Positions 51,263-61,700 of a DNA stretch of 64,000 nt are shown one piece after another; the first letter of the stretch is position 1, and the number at the start of each line of letters is the position of its first letter. The translations under genes were made by a program, and so were the position numbers. The stretch is from Paenibacillus tyrphae (GTDB taxonomy: Bacteria; Bacillota; Bacilli; Paenibacillales; NBRC-103111), in contig NZ_BSDJ01000002.1 in assembly GCF_027925525.1 (NCBI RefSeq), positions 248,001 to 312,000 on the forward strand. The letters run 5' to 3'. Below the pieces are notes generated by a model, which saw only the letters and a list, made by a program, of their open reading frames with translations, did not search any database and was not told the DNA's origin.

Positions 51263-51560
51263 AAGACACGAAATGTCCGTTTCGGTGTAGAGATTATATC
51301 CGGAATCGAAATGTTAGAACCGTCAGTCCTGCCATTTTAGCAAGTTCTCCAACTTTCCATTCTCGTAGCATGATCATCCCCTGTCTTGGTTGCTAGCTTT
51401 TTACCGGTACCCTCACTATACAACATTACGTTACGTAAGGATCAAGCCATTCTTCCAAAAAATGTTGTTGATCATAATCAAAAACGTCCGATGGTATTCG
51501 GAGGTTCGAAGGAATTAATGTGAGAATGAAGAAGAAAGCAACTTCCTGCCGAGCTTTTTT

Positions 51561-51775
51561 ATGAAGGGACAACGTATTGTTATGTCCGGGTAAGCAGCTT
51601 CGAGCAGAATCCAGAACGACAATTGGAACAAGTTCAGATTGATCGGCTGTTTACGGACAAAGCATCTGGTAAAGATACACATAGACCGCAACTAGAAGCG
51701 TTACTCGCGTTTGTTCGCGAAGGAGACGTAGTGGTGGTACATAGCATGGATCGTCTCGCTAGTAACTTGGATGAT
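51561..51775 (+). mobile_element. Truncated Tn3-family resolvase (serine recombinase) remnant
   Basis: The sequence matches the N-terminal half of TnpR resolvases: GQRI, then VSSFEQNPERQLEQVQIDR, FTDKASGKDTHRPQLEALLA and VVVHSMDRLASNLDD. A one-base loss near 51580 (CGT ATT G-T TAT GTC CGG) breaks the frame just before the catalytic serine region, and everything after 51775 is missing. From 51.26 to 51.56 kb I find no gene. Confidence 0.8.
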
Positions 51776-52058
51776 GTGAGCGCTTCCTAGAAGAGCGGCT
51801 GACGGTACTGGAACGCGAATTGAGGTGATGAATGGCATGCGCCGTAAAGAGATCGATTTCAATCATCCCGAACAGCTCCTCTACATGTTGGTAAAGCGCA
51901 GTCTTCCCTTCGAGCTTCCGGGTGTAAGCGTCGGGGGCGTAAGGAAATTCAAACACGACGTTCTCGTCGAATAGCTCGATACAGTGGTCCATATCCTGTT
52001 CGATAAAAGATTTCATAAACGTCTCCATAATTGCTGTCGCCGTTGTCACCGCAATCAC
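51759..52058 (-). pseudogene. SnoaL-like (NTF2 fold) gene truncated by transposon DNA
   Basis: The first 70 codons read as a SnoaL-like protein (FIEQDMDHCIELFDENVVFEFPYAPDA, split by the loop). After about residue 75 the frame runs into sequence antisense to the resolvase flank (SRSSTVSRSSRKRSHH), so the C-terminal half of the fold is lost. The junction lies near 51830. The start is GTG at 52058 or a GTG nine bases on. Several palindromes lie upstream. Confidence 0.65.
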
Positions 52059-52069
52059 CTCGAACTTTC

Positions 52070-52227
52070 AGACCAAACAGTCTGATTTGGTTAAAAAAAT
52101 TTGACCAGTCGTTTCAAAACATAAACAAAAAAAACGTTTTTCCAGACCATTCAGTCTTGAATGTACAAAAAAAATTACAACCCCTTCCCTCCACGAAGGG
52201 ATCATATCATTTCCGGACCGATCGGTC
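52070..52227. promoter_or_regulatory. Cluster of TetR-type palindromes
   Basis: AGACCAAACAGTCT (52070-52083, with C/G extending the arms) and AGACCATTCAGTCT (52144-52157) share AGACC-AxxC-AGTCT. GACCGATCGGTC (52216-52227) is a perfect 12-base palindrome. They lie upstream of the broken SnoaL gene. Such sites are typical for TetR-family repressors, but no tetR gene remains nearby, perhaps lost in the rearrangement. Confidence 0.55.
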
Positions 52228-52389
52228 AATAAATATGTTCCATTTATTTCAAGTCGCACAAAAACGAAATAAGTTAACATAAAATATATTATGCAAATTA
52301 ATGAATGCTTACCTCCAACTGCTGCGCATAGAAAAAAATCGAGGATGCCCCGAGCCGCCCAAGCTCTACGGAACATCCCCCACGCATGC

Positions 52390-53112
52390 TTATTTCTTCC
52401 CCAGTACATACATGACCCACGGCGAAATGCGGGTTTCGTTAATCCAAGGGTAAGGCTCATCCTCCCAGCCAAGCGGCTGGTGCATTTCCATCACGCGAAG
52501 CCCCGTCTGATCGAAAATGTCCCGGTAAGCGGCGTCCGACCACATGACATCCTCTACCGGCCTTTGATCGTGCGTATCCTTCATGATGATTTTGACTTTG
52601 TCCCCGCTTCGGGCCTTCCGGTTTTCCGGAAAAGCCTTGGTCGTAAAGGAGGCCCATTCGTGGAGGTAGATATCGGGAGAGGAGACGACCATCACGATTT
52701 TCCCGCCTTCCTTCAGCGCAGCGGCGAGCTGTCTGCAATTTTGCAGCTTCTTCTCCAAGGTCGGGATGTTATCGAAGGTGAACATCGACAGCACCAGATC
52801 GAAGGTCGCCCCGTCCAGCAGACGCAGATCCCCTTCCGGAATGAGCCGGTAATCGCCGGCCGCGTCCATTTCCCTCGCTTTGCCGAGCATGCCGGCCGAA
52901 ATGTCGATGCCGATCACGTCAAAGCCGCGATCCCGCAAAAAACGGGTCGACCGCCCCGCTCCACATCCGAAATCCAATGCGCTCGTTCCGGTAATATGCT
53001 TCCCCAGCATCTCCGGCAAATCCCGGTAGGCCAAATAATACGTTCCCGGAAACTCCAAGGTGGCATAGGCTTCCGCCCGTTCAGCGTCCTCGTATACATT
53101 TGAAAACTCCAT
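52390..53112 (-). CDS. Class I SAM-dependent methyltransferase
   Basis: This protein of about 240 residues has SAM-binding [26 protein letters not shown] and the [12 protein letters not shown] acidic loop of small-molecule methyltransferases. ATG at 53112 follows CAGGAG; TTG at 53133 is the alternative. It is the last gene in the same direction as the NRPS cluster, 56 bases after the MATE exporter gene, so it may methylate the peptide product, but it could also be an unrelated neighbour. Confidence 0.85.
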   Translation of the reverse strand: MEFSNVYEDAERAEAYATLEFPGTYYLAYRDLPEMLGKHITGTSALDFGCGAGRSTRFLRDRGFDVIGIDISAGMLGKAREMDAAGDYRLIPEGDLRLLDGATFDLVLSMFTFDNIPTLEKKLQNCRQLAAALKEGGKIVMVVSSPDIYLHEWASFTTKAFPENRKARSGDKVKIIMKDTHDQRPVEDVMWSDAAYRDIFDQTGLRVMEMHQPLGWEDEPYPWINETRISPWVMYVLGKK

Positions 53113-53168
53113 GTGCTCCTGCACCTCTCCCAAGAATAATATATGAATGGACGATGGACCGCCTGCGT

Positions 53169-54584
53169 TCAGATGACTTCAATCCGTTTCCATTTTCCGC
53201 CCAGAAAGCGGACGGACACCAGAAGCAGCATCACCATGGAATAAACGACCAAGGCGATCCATATCCAAATTAACGAAAGCCCCCAGACGACGCTGAACAG
53301 GTACGGAATCACGATATAAAACAGGATGGGAACGACGATATAGATGACCATCATGAACATCGTGTCGCCTACCGCGCGCAGCACATTGCCGATGATAATC
53401 TGCATCGTATCGAACACGATCCACAGCGAAGTGAGCCGGACGAGCGGCACGGTAACCGCCATCAGCTTCAGGAACGTTTCCTGATCCTTCCCGCCGCCGA
53501 AGATCGAGATTAAAGCCTGCGGGAACAAATTGAAAATAAAGATGATCAGCACGTTGAACACAAGCCCGATCCCCAGCCCCAGTTTTGCGGCTCTTCGGAC
53601 ATTATCGAGGCGTCCGGCCCCCTTCTCTTGACCGGCAATAATGGCGATAGCGGCGCCTAACCCCCAGATGGGGAAGATCGATACTCCTTCGATGGTGAAT
53701 GCGATGTTGGAAGCGGACAAGGGAAACTCCCCGGTCTTGCCGATGATCAGCAGCAGCAGGCTGAAATACCCGGTGCCGAGAAACGCTTGAATGCCTGCGG
53801 GAAATCCGAAATGAAGCAGCTTGCGAAGCAAGGCGCCGTCCCATTTCATCTGCGCCGAAATCTCATACTTCGCTTGAACGACCCGTCTTGCCAACAGAAT
53901 CATGTACACAATTACCGCGAGCACGGAGCTGCCGATGATCGCCAGTCCCGAGCCCCAAATCCCCCCAAGCTCCGGGAAACCGAGCTTTCCGAAGATCAGC
54001 AACCAATCAAACAGCACATTGAATATGTTGGACAGAATCCCGACCATCATGATGACCGTCGTGCTGGCCACGCCTCGGAATAGGCCGGAAAACGCCGTAA
54101 TGAACACCTGGACGCAGCTGGAAACCATAATCAGGAAGAAAAATTGCTTCTCGTAAGCCAACAGCTCACCCGTATGCCCCATCCAATCGAAAATATTGAC
54201 GGCAAGGGGAGACACCAGAAGCAGCACCACCGAAAAAAAGATGCTGAGATAGACGCTCTGCCACATCGATGAGGCGCATTTCGGGTATTTGCCGGCCCCG
54301 TAATATTGGGCGATGAGCGTGGAGCCGAAGCCGACGATGCCGATGAATATGCTGGAGAGTGCCGTCCCTACGTTACCGGCCGGCACGACGGCCGCGAATT
54401 GTCCCAGATCGTACATCGAGACAAAGGCCCGGTCGACAAATACCATCAAATTGAGCGAAAACATCGATAAAATGACGGGCAGCGTAATTTTCAATATCGT
54501 TTTGATCGAAATGGACTGCTCCCGGCTTGCCGGCCCGATGACAACCGCATCGTGCGCTTTTTCCGTCTCCGGTGACATGGACAC
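53169..54584 (-). CDS. MATE-family efflux transporter
   Basis: This 471-residue protein has about twelve helices arranged as two MATE repeats, each starting with an [27 protein letters not shown]-like helix (here split) and containing [25 protein letters not shown]. It exchanges cations for organic compounds. The start is GTG at 54584 behind AAGGGGAG. It follows the activase gene by 46 bases, and the probable role is to export the NRPS product. Confidence 0.9.
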   Translation of the reverse strand: MSMSPETEKAHDAVVIGPASREQSISIKTILKITLPVILSMFSLNLMVFVDRAFVSMYDLGQFAAVVPAGNVGTALSSIFIGIVGFGSTLIAQYYGAGKYPKCASSMWQSVYLSIFFSVVLLLVSPLAVNIFDWMGHTGELLAYEKQFFFLIMVSSCVQVFITAFSGLFRGVASTTVIMMVGILSNIFNVLFDWLLIFGKLGFPELGGIWGSGLAIIGSSVLAVIVYMILLARRVVQAKYEISAQMKWDGALLRKLLHFGFPAGIQAFLGTGYFSLLLLIIGKTGEFPLSASNIAFTIEGVSIFPIWGLGAAIAIIAGQEKGAGRLDNVRRAAKLGLGIGLVFNVLIIFIFNLFPQALISIFGGGKDQETFLKLMAVTVPLVRLTSLWIVFDTMQIIIGNVLRAVGDTMFMMVIYIVVPILFYIVIPYLFSVVWGLSLIWIWIALVVYSMVMLLLVSVRFLGGKWKRIEVI

Positions 54585-54630
54585 AAGCGACTCCCCTTTT
54601 CATGGTTTCCCGATTTACAACGCCCGCCGG

Positions 54631-55398
54631 TTACGCGCTCTGGCCGATATAAGCCGCCCCGATCGCCCCCGTGACTTGCGGGTAATCCGTCACTTCCACT
54701 TTCATGTTTAACAGATCCTGCAGCGCGCTAACGATGCCGATATTTTTGGCGACGCCGCCGCTCATGCCGAGCGGCTCCTTGATGCCTACCGCCTTGAGCA
54801 GCGCGATCGCCCGGGTCGCTATCGATTCGTGCACGCCCTTGATAATGCTGGGCGTCGGCGTACCGACCGCGACCAGAGACACGACTTCCGTTTCCGCAAA
54901 CACCGTGCACATGCTGCTGATCCGGGCCGTCGAGGTGGCCGTTTGATGAATCCCGCCCAGCTCTTCGAGCTTGACCCCGAGCGCCCTCGCGATAATATCG
55001 AGGAACCGGCCGCAGCCCGCCGCGCACTTGTCGTTCATCATAAAGTTGACGACATTGCCCTTTTCCCCGATCTGAATCGCCTTGCTGTCCTGCCCGCCGA
55101 TATCGAGAACCGTCCGGATGGAAGGGTTCAAGAAATGCATCCCTTTGGCGTGGCAAGTAATCTCCGATACGTGTTTATCCGCAAATGGCACGTTCTCCCG
55201 GCCGTAGCCGGTCGTGACGATGACGTCGATATCCTTTTTCGTGAATCCGGCTTTCGCCAACACATTGTTGAACGTCGTTTCCGCGGACTGCCGGTTATCG
55301 CCTCCGGTGTACACGACATCGTAGGCTACGACGCTGTTGTCGTTCAAAATCGCGGATTTGGTCGACAAAGAACCGATATCAATTCCTAAGGTTATCAT
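54631..55398 (-). CDS. 2-Hydroxyacyl-CoA dehydratase activase (HgdC/BadF-type ATPase)
   Basis: This 255-residue ASKHA-fold ATPase has phosphate-1 GIDIGSLSTKSAI, the DIGGQDSKAIQI motif and the cluster ligands in NDKCAAGCGRFLD; one such cysteine pair per subunit would bridge a [4Fe-4S] cluster in the homodimer. In the known systems it uses ATP to inject one electron into the dehydratase and start a ketyl-radical reaction. The start follows AAAGGAG. It lies 35 bases after two dehydratase subunit genes. It is extremely oxygen-sensitive in known cases. Confidence 0.92.
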   Translation of the reverse strand: MITLGIDIGSLSTKSAILNDNSVVAYDVVYTGGDNRQSAETTFNNVLAKAGFTKKDIDVIVTTGYGRENVPFADKHVSEITCHAKGMHFLNPSIRTVLDIGGQDSKAIQIGEKGNVVNFMMNDKCAAGCGRFLDIIARALGVKLEELGGIHQTATSTARISSMCTVFAETEVVSLVAVGTPTPSIIKGVHESIATRAIALLKAVGIKEPLGMSGGVAKNIGIVSALQDLLNMKVEVTDYPQVTGAIGAAYIGQSA

Positions 55399-55433
55399 AG
55401 GGTTACTCTCCTTTATCCCGAATGAGTGGATGA

Positions 55434-56663
55434 TCAGTCGCTCATAATTTCCAGAAAAGCGTCGATGCGGTTTTTCACGTGATTGAACGCGTAATTGTTC
55501 TTGTCTACGTAATCCACGCTGATTGTCAAGTACTTCAATCCTTGTTCACCGGACATCTCCCGAATCATCGAACTAATTCCCATCATGTTCCTGCAACCCC
55601 ATATATTTGATATTACAACACCATCGATATGAAATGAAGTACAAACCTGAGAAATATTTTCTTTTAACCGTTTGGCGTTCCAGTGATATAAGATCGCCCG
55701 TTCCGCGATGCTCGTTAACGGGTCCTCCGGATCAAGCGACACCAGGTTAGCCTCCCACAGCGGCGCCCAGTAGACGATCTCGACCTGCTGCTCGAAATAG
55801 CGGATTAATTCGTGATCGTTGTGCGGCGCTTGGCCGGCCCACAGAATGCGCTTCTTCTTTTTCTTCGGATCGGACTGCTTACTCATTTCGAGCGCTTCTT
55901 CGTACAACGTTTTGCAGATTTGCACGTTTTCCTTCAAGCCGAAGCCGTTCATGCCGAAAATTTCGAGCAATTCTCTGGACACGCCGGGCAGCTCGTAAGT
56001 TTTGTTCAACTCGACCGTTTTGCAGTAGTAGTCTCTCGCTTCATTCGAATATCGAACGACCTGTCGGAACAGCTCTTCGTCGAACGGGATATTCAGGGTG
56101 CTTTCGATATCGGCGATCAACTTCTTCAATTGTTCCACGAGATAGGCCAGCGTGTCTTCGTTGATCTGGTTCGGCGTATTGATCGAGAGGAACGTGCAGT
56201 CGTACAGCTTGCTCGACATGTTCCCCACTTTGGCCAGGCAATCGCACGGCTGATCGTTCACCATCACCAGGTCGGGATTCGGGTAACCGTTCGCCAGCAT
56301 GACGCCCAGCGACCCGCGCAGAAACGAGCAAATGTCCCGGGAAAGACTTTTCTCCTGCGTTAAATTAATGAACGGGTCCACATTGACGGTTTGGGCCAGC
56401 AGGATCGCCATCGACTCCATATTCCAAGAAAGCATATTAAAGCCGAAGACGATTTCATTCGGAAACTGCTCGACGACATAAGCTACTTTCGTCTCTTCCT
56501 TATAGGCTTGCGTCAGGCGGTAGCCGTTGAACAACGACCTCATCCGCGCCGCTTTCAGCGCTGAGGACGGATCGGACGGCTCGGCCCGGTACGTTTCGAG
56601 GACGGACATCATCTTTTTGTACTGCTCATCGCGGCTTTTCGCTTCCACTTTAAATTGGCTCAT
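55434..56663 (-). CDS. 2-Hydroxyacyl-CoA dehydratase subunit (HgdB/FldC family), 409 residues
   Basis: The protein follows the BcrC/BadD/HgdB fold, with candidate [4Fe-4S] cysteines in DQPCDCLAKVGNMSSKLYDC and NIWGCRNMMG and the family phrase KKRILWAGQAPHNDHELIRYFE near the middle. The pair of subunits removes water from (R)-2-hydroxyacyl thioesters through a ketyl radical in known systems. The ATG follows AAAAGGAG. It is the second of two adjacent subunits, here within an NRPS operon, so the acyl substrate may be carrier-bound rather than on CoA. That is inference. Confidence 0.88.
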   Translation of the reverse strand: MSQFKVEAKSRDEQYKKMMSVLETYRAEPSDPSSALKAARMRSLFNGYRLTQAYKEETKVAYVVEQFPNEIVFGFNMLSWNMESMAILLAQTVNVDPFINLTQEKSLSRDICSFLRGSLGVMLANGYPNPDLVMVNDQPCDCLAKVGNMSSKLYDCTFLSINTPNQINEDTLAYLVEQLKKLIADIESTLNIPFDEELFRQVVRYSNEARDYYCKTVELNKTYELPGVSRELLEIFGMNGFGLKENVQICKTLYEEALEMSKQSDPKKKKKRILWAGQAPHNDHELIRYFEQQVEIVYWAPLWEANLVSLDPEDPLTSIAERAILYHWNAKRLKENISQVCTSFHIDGVVISNIWGCRNMMGISSMIREMSGEQGLKYLTISVDYVDKNNYAFNHVKNRIDAFLEIMSD

Positions 56664-56678
56664 CGCTCTTCTCCTTTT

Positions 56679-57791
56679 CTAATACATCATCGTTTCGAGG
56701 AACGTGTGAATCCGGGTGCGGATGCTTTCGATATTCGTCATGCTGCACTCGCCTTCCACCAGCAGCACGGGCGTACCCTTCTCGCTGAGCTTGCTTTGGA
56801 TATACGGGTAATCCATCGAATAAATGTCGCAAAATTTCAGCGAAAAATAAATGACCGAGTCGATATCATATTCGTCAATTAGCTTGACCAAATGGTTCAG
56901 CCGTATATCCGATTCGAACATCCGGGCGCAGGTAGCTTTGTCAAAATAGTAATCGGCGATCGCCTCGACCGGATCGCGGTGCTCGTCGACCTCCCCTTCG
57001 AAATATTTGACGCCGTTGGTGATATCCATGCATACGACCTTCGCCCCGGTCTGCTCGATGGCGTCGACAATGTTATCGTGGTCGAAATAACTGCCGCAGA
57101 TCAGCACTTTGTGCGGCTTGGTTTTTTTGGTTTCCCGCTGGGCTTCCATGGCGCTGACCAGCAGGGACAGCTCTTGGTTGTACTGCTGTCTCATGCCGGC
57201 CGTGCTGGATTTCATAATGTTCAGCAATTCGCTTCCCGTGAGCGACGTCACGTCCTGCTTCCGCAAATCGTGCATCCGCTGCAGCAAGCGGCGCGTTTCG
57301 TTAAACAAGCGGATCGCTTCCCGCAGCGATTCCTCCGTGATGCGGCAGCCGAAATGCTGCTCCAGCGATTCGACCATACGGCGGATCTGCATCCGGAAGT
57401 AGTCCCTGGAGACCGGATTGAGAGCTTTCGGAAGCTCCAGGAAGAAGCTGTATTTCGGTTGAATCTGGTGGGTCCACGTCTCGTGCAGCCGTTTCCGCCA
57501 ATCGCATTCATCGACGAACACGATCCCGTCCGTAAATTCGTAGACGCCGTTCATGCCTTCTCCCAGGCAATTGAGTAGATAGGAGCAGTAGTTGTTGCCC
57601 AGCAGCGCCCCCGCCTCCGACGTGTTGCTGGCGGTATTCCCCATAATCCGGAAAGGGATGAAGCCCGCCGCATATAAAATCTCTTCCGGCGTATAGATCG
57701 ACGTCCATCCGATCTTGGGCTTATCCACAGCTTTCAAGGCATCCAACCGGCTAACATTCAGTTCGACAATCCGTTCCACCATTTCTTTCAT
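56679..57791 (-). CDS. 2-Hydroxyacyl-CoA dehydratase subunit (HgdB/FldC family), about 370 residues
   Basis: Family features are GWTSIYTPEEILYAAGFIPF near the start, cysteines in NNYCSYLLNCLGEG and VDECDW, KVLICGSYFDHDNI, and the late FSLKFCDIY and EGECSM. These supply the cluster ligands of a dehydratase subunit. ATG at 57791 follows AAGGAG and is preferred over 57833. It precedes the other subunit by 15 bases and follows the thioesterase gene by 13. Confidence 0.88.
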   Translation of the reverse strand: MKEMVERIVELNVSRLDALKAVDKPKIGWTSIYTPEEILYAAGFIPFRIMGNTASNTSEAGALLGNNYCSYLLNCLGEGMNGVYEFTDGIVFVDECDWRKRLHETWTHQIQPKYSFFLELPKALNPVSRDYFRMQIRRMVESLEQHFGCRITEESLREAIRLFNETRRLLQRMHDLRKQDVTSLTGSELLNIMKSSTAGMRQQYNQELSLLVSAMEAQRETKKTKPHKVLICGSYFDHDNIVDAIEQTGAKVVCMDITNGVKYFEGEVDEHRDPVEAIADYYFDKATCARMFESDIRLNHLVKLIDEYDIDSVIYFSLKFCDIYSMDYPYIQSKLSEKGTPVLLVEGECSMTNIESIRTRIHTFLETMMY

Positions 57792-57804
57792 AAGCGCTCT
57801 CCTT

Positions 57805-58701
57805 TTAACCAGATTTCTTTGTGGCGGCGACACCTTTCAGGATGCGGTTGAATTGCCGGGCAAAGGCCGGCGCATGCTCTGCATCAAACAGCGTGTAATG
57901 ACTCCCCTCCGCCGGAATATACACCGGATGCGCGCAATACCGTCCCCATCGGTCCATTCCCTCCAGCGGCGACTCGGTCGCCTGAAATACATGGACGGGC
58001 GAATCGATGCTCCCCCTCGGAACATAGGCTGACCGCGCCCGGTGCAGCGTGCGAACGATATTCACCGCGCAAAATAGCTGATGCAGCGACAGTCCGCTTC
58101 CGTCCGGGAAGATGTCGGCCCATTCCTCGCGGACATAGCGGAGAAAGGAAGGCCGATCGAAGTCCGAGGGCTGAAGCGTGTCCGCGACGGCGTTCCAGAA
58201 CGCTTGAGCGCTCCGGCTCCGGCTCCAGCGCTTGAGCGGCTCCTCGTTGCGCAGAAACGGACGGATGTAGTCCGTCTCGGAGGCGGCCGAGAACGGCTGC
58301 GCGTCTTGCGACGGGTAATAGCCCGGAGGCGGCGCGTCTACCAGGACGCAGCAGCCGACCTCCTCCCCATCGGCTTCCAGGATGCGGGCCATCTCCGCCG
58401 CAATCGTCCCGCCGATCGACCAACCCGCGATGCAATAGGGCCCTTCGGGCTGGATCTGCTTCATTTGTTCGATATAGCTAATGGCCAACTCTTCAATCGA
58501 AATATTTTGCGGCGCATACCCCACCCGTTCGTCCAATGTAATTCCATACACAGAGAACGTACGTTCGACAAGCTCAGCCACCTTGAAGTACCCTTCGATT
58601 CGGCCCGTTCCGTCATGCACGAAAAACATGGGGCTCACGCCGGGTGGCTGTCCCCGCTTCAACAAAACGGCCGCTTTTTTGTAGTGGTATTGAATATTCA
58701 C
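57805..58701 (-). CDS. Stand-alone NRPS-type thioesterase
   Basis: This 298-residue alpha/beta hydrolase resembles the thioesterase domains that end NRPS lines: MFFVHDGTGRIEGYFKVAEL, then nucleophile elbow IAGWSIGGTIAAEMARIL and catalytic histidine in EGSHYTLFDAEHA. No thioesterase domain is fused to the synthetase upstream, so this protein probably releases the product. The start is GTG at 58701 behind AAGGAGAGG. It lies 90 bases after the NRPS gene. Confidence 0.88.
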   Translation of the reverse strand: MNIQYHYKKAAVLLKRGQPPGVSPMFFVHDGTGRIEGYFKVAELVERTFSVYGITLDERVGYAPQNISIEELAISYIEQMKQIQPEGPYCIAGWSIGGTIAAEMARILEADGEEVGCCVLVDAPPPGYYPSQDAQPFSAASETDYIRPFLRNEEPLKRWSRSRSAQAFWNAVADTLQPSDFDRPSFLRYVREEWADIFPDGSGLSLHQLFCAVNIVRTLHRARSAYVPRGSIDSPVHVFQATESPLEGMDRWGRYCAHPVYIPAEGSHYTLFDAEHAPAFARQFNRILKGVAATKKSG

Positions 58702-58791
58702 GGTCTTCCTCTCCTTTCCCGAAAGACTCCTCCTGCGCTCTCTCCGTATGGTAATGCCTCCTTCACACAGCTCCCCAAACCGACGGTCGGT

Positions 58792-61700
58792 TCAGAGCGC
58801 TGCTTGCTTCTGCAAGCTTTCCACCTTCCTGGCCCATTCGGAAATGACAGGCGTCTCCCTGATTTCCATGATCGAGGGGACGACGCCGAAAGCAGCCTCC
58901 ATCTCCGCGACCAAGCGGATGAGCGCCAGCGAATTGCCGCCGCACAGGAAGAAATCGTCGCCCGGCCCGATGCCCTTCGTATTCAATAGGTTCTCCACGA
59001 TTCCGATCAGTTGCGCTTCTATCCGTGCAGTGGAGGCGTAGGCGGCCGAATGAGACCCTGGGTCGTGAGGCGACACGAAACGTCCCCCATGATTGCACGG
59101 TCCCCCTGGGGAAGGCGCCGATCCCGGTTCGGAGCGTAGGATGAAGTCCGCCAGTTTCTTATCCGTTCCTTCCGCCGCCAATTGGTGCAGTATCGCCAAG
59201 AAATCCTGCAGCAGCCGTTCCGCCGTCTCCTTGTGGAACAAGTCCGTGTTGTATTCCAGCTCCAGCCGCAAGCCTCCATCCCGTTCTATCGCGAACAGCG
59301 TGAGATCGAACTTGGCGACCGGGTAATCGATCGGGTACTCGCGAACCTTGAGCTGCTTGAGCTCCGCTTCAAGCGGTTCGAAGTGCTGCAGCACGAACAT
59401 CGTATCGAAGATCGGATTTCGCCCGGCATCGCGGACGTAACCGATGCGTTCCGGCAAGTCTTCGAACGGGTAATCCTGATTTTCATACGCCTCGAGCGCA
59501 CGGCGCTTGACTTGGTCTGCAAATTCCCGGAACGTCATCTTCCCGGAAGGCTTGTTGCGCATCGCCAACGTGTTGACAAACATGCCGATAATGGTTTGGG
59601 TATCCGCATGGTTTCTTCCGGCGATCGGCGTGCCTACCACAAGATCCTCCTGCCCGGTGCGACGGAACAGCAGCACATTATAAGCAGCCAGCAAAATCAT
59701 ATACAAGGTTGCGCCCGTTTCTGCCTCGATCCGCTTCAGGCCCGCCAGCACCTCGGGAGACGCCTGGCAGGAGACATGGGTCCCGGCGAACGTCTGAGTG
59801 GCCGGTCTGGGATAATCGGTCGCAAGCTGCAGCGCAGGAAGCTCGCCTGCCAGCACGTCGGCCCAATAGTCGCCCTGCTTGCGGACCCGCTCCGAAGCCA
59901 GGAAATCATGCTGCCACACGGCGTAATCTTTGTATTGAACGCTGAGCGGGTTCAGAAACTCGCCTTGGTACAGGGCGATGATCTCCCGGAACAAGATGTC
60001 GAGCGAGACGCCGTCCGAAATAATGTGGTGCATATCCAGCACCAACAGGTGACGGTCTTCCTGCTGCTTCAGCAGCAGCCCCCGGATTAAAGGCGCCTGG
60101 CTTAAGTCGAAGGGCCGGATAAAGTTCCGAGTGATCCGGCTCGCTTCCTCCTCCGTCTCCACGGTCAGGCATTCCAAATCGAGCTTCGCCTCCTCGTCAA
60201 TGCGCTGCACCAATTCCCCGTTGACAATATGGAAGGAGGTTCTGAACAATTCGTGCCTGCGGATCAGCTCGAGGAACACATATCCCAGCCGATCCCGGTC
60301 CAACCGCCCTTCCAGGCTAAGCACGAGCGGGATGTTGTACCCCGTTCCCTTGTGTGTCAGCTTGCTGACGATATACATCCTTTTCTGGGCCGTGGAGACG
60401 GGATAGCACTCCTGCTTCGGCGCCGGAGCGACGGAAGAATAGAGGCTATCCGCTCTTGCGGATAATCGCTGTGCCAGCTCGCGGATCGTCGGACCGCCGA
60501 AAAATTCCGTAAGTGACAGGTCCGTATGGAATTGCTTGTTAAGCTGCGATACGATCATCGTCGCTTTCAAGGAGTGCCCGCCCAATTCGAAGAACGAATC
60601 GTCGATGCCCACTTCCGTCAGACCGAGCGTCTGCATCCATAGAGCGGCCAGCTCCCGTTCCAGTTCGGTTTCAGGCGGTCGCCGGAATTTGGCTTCATAC
60701 ACCGCTCCGTTCGGTTCGGGAAGCGCCCGCTTGTCGATTTTGCCCGTTTCCTTGAGCGGCATCTTGTCGATCCGGACAAAGGCGGTAGGGAGCATGTATT
60801 CCGGCAGCGCCTTGGCGAGAAATGCCCGCCATTCGGAGGCCGGGATGTCCCGGTCTGCAACAAAATAGGCGCATAAAGCTTTGTCCCCGGGGCGATCTTC
60901 CCTTACCGTCACGACGACTTCTTTCGCGTACGGATGCTCCGCCAGCTTCGCCTCAATCTCCCCAAGCTCGATGCGGAAGCCCCGCAGCTTGATCTGGTTA
61001 TCCATCCGGCCCATGAACTCGATATGGCCGTCGGGAAGCCACCGGGCAAGGTCTCCCGTCCTGTACATCTTCGTCCCTGGTTCGAACGGATTATCAACGA
61101 ACTTCTGCGCCGTCAGCCCGGGCTGGTTCAAGTATCCTCGGGCGACTCCGTCTCCCCCGACGCACAATTCGCCGGGCACGCCGACAGGCAGCAGCTCCCC
61201 GTAAGCGTCGACAATGTACGCTGTGGAATGCCGGATCGGCTTGCCGATTGGAACGTTCGTTTCATGCGGCCCGGTGATTGGAAAACAAGTGGAAAACGTC
61301 GTGTTTTCCGTCGGACCGTACATGTTCTGGATGCGGAAGCCCGGAACGGCCGCCAGCACCTTGTTGACATGCCGGACGGACAAGGCGTCGCCTCCGATCA
61401 GCAGGGCCTTCAGTGGAGCGAACAGCTCCGGCTTCATGTCCGAAAGCTGGTTGAACAGCGGTGCCGTCAGCCAGAGATGGCTTATGCCATGCTTCGCTAT
61501 GAAGCGGCCGAGATGGTCCGCGTTGAGCAGCACGTTATCGCTTGTCACATACAGCTTGATTCCGTTCAGGAGCGCGCCCCATATTTCGAACGTCGTCGCG
61601 TCAAACGCCGGAGCTCCCGTCTGCAAAATCGCGTCGCTGTCCTCGAAACGGACGTAATCGGTATTTTGGACCAGCCTCACGACGTTCCGGTGTTCCACCA

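Noticed and set aside
59182-60090. 302-codon plus-strand frame within the NRPS gene
   Set aside because: It is antisense to the second condensation domain, whose motifs are intact. The plus-strand translation is an arginine/histidine-rich shadow.
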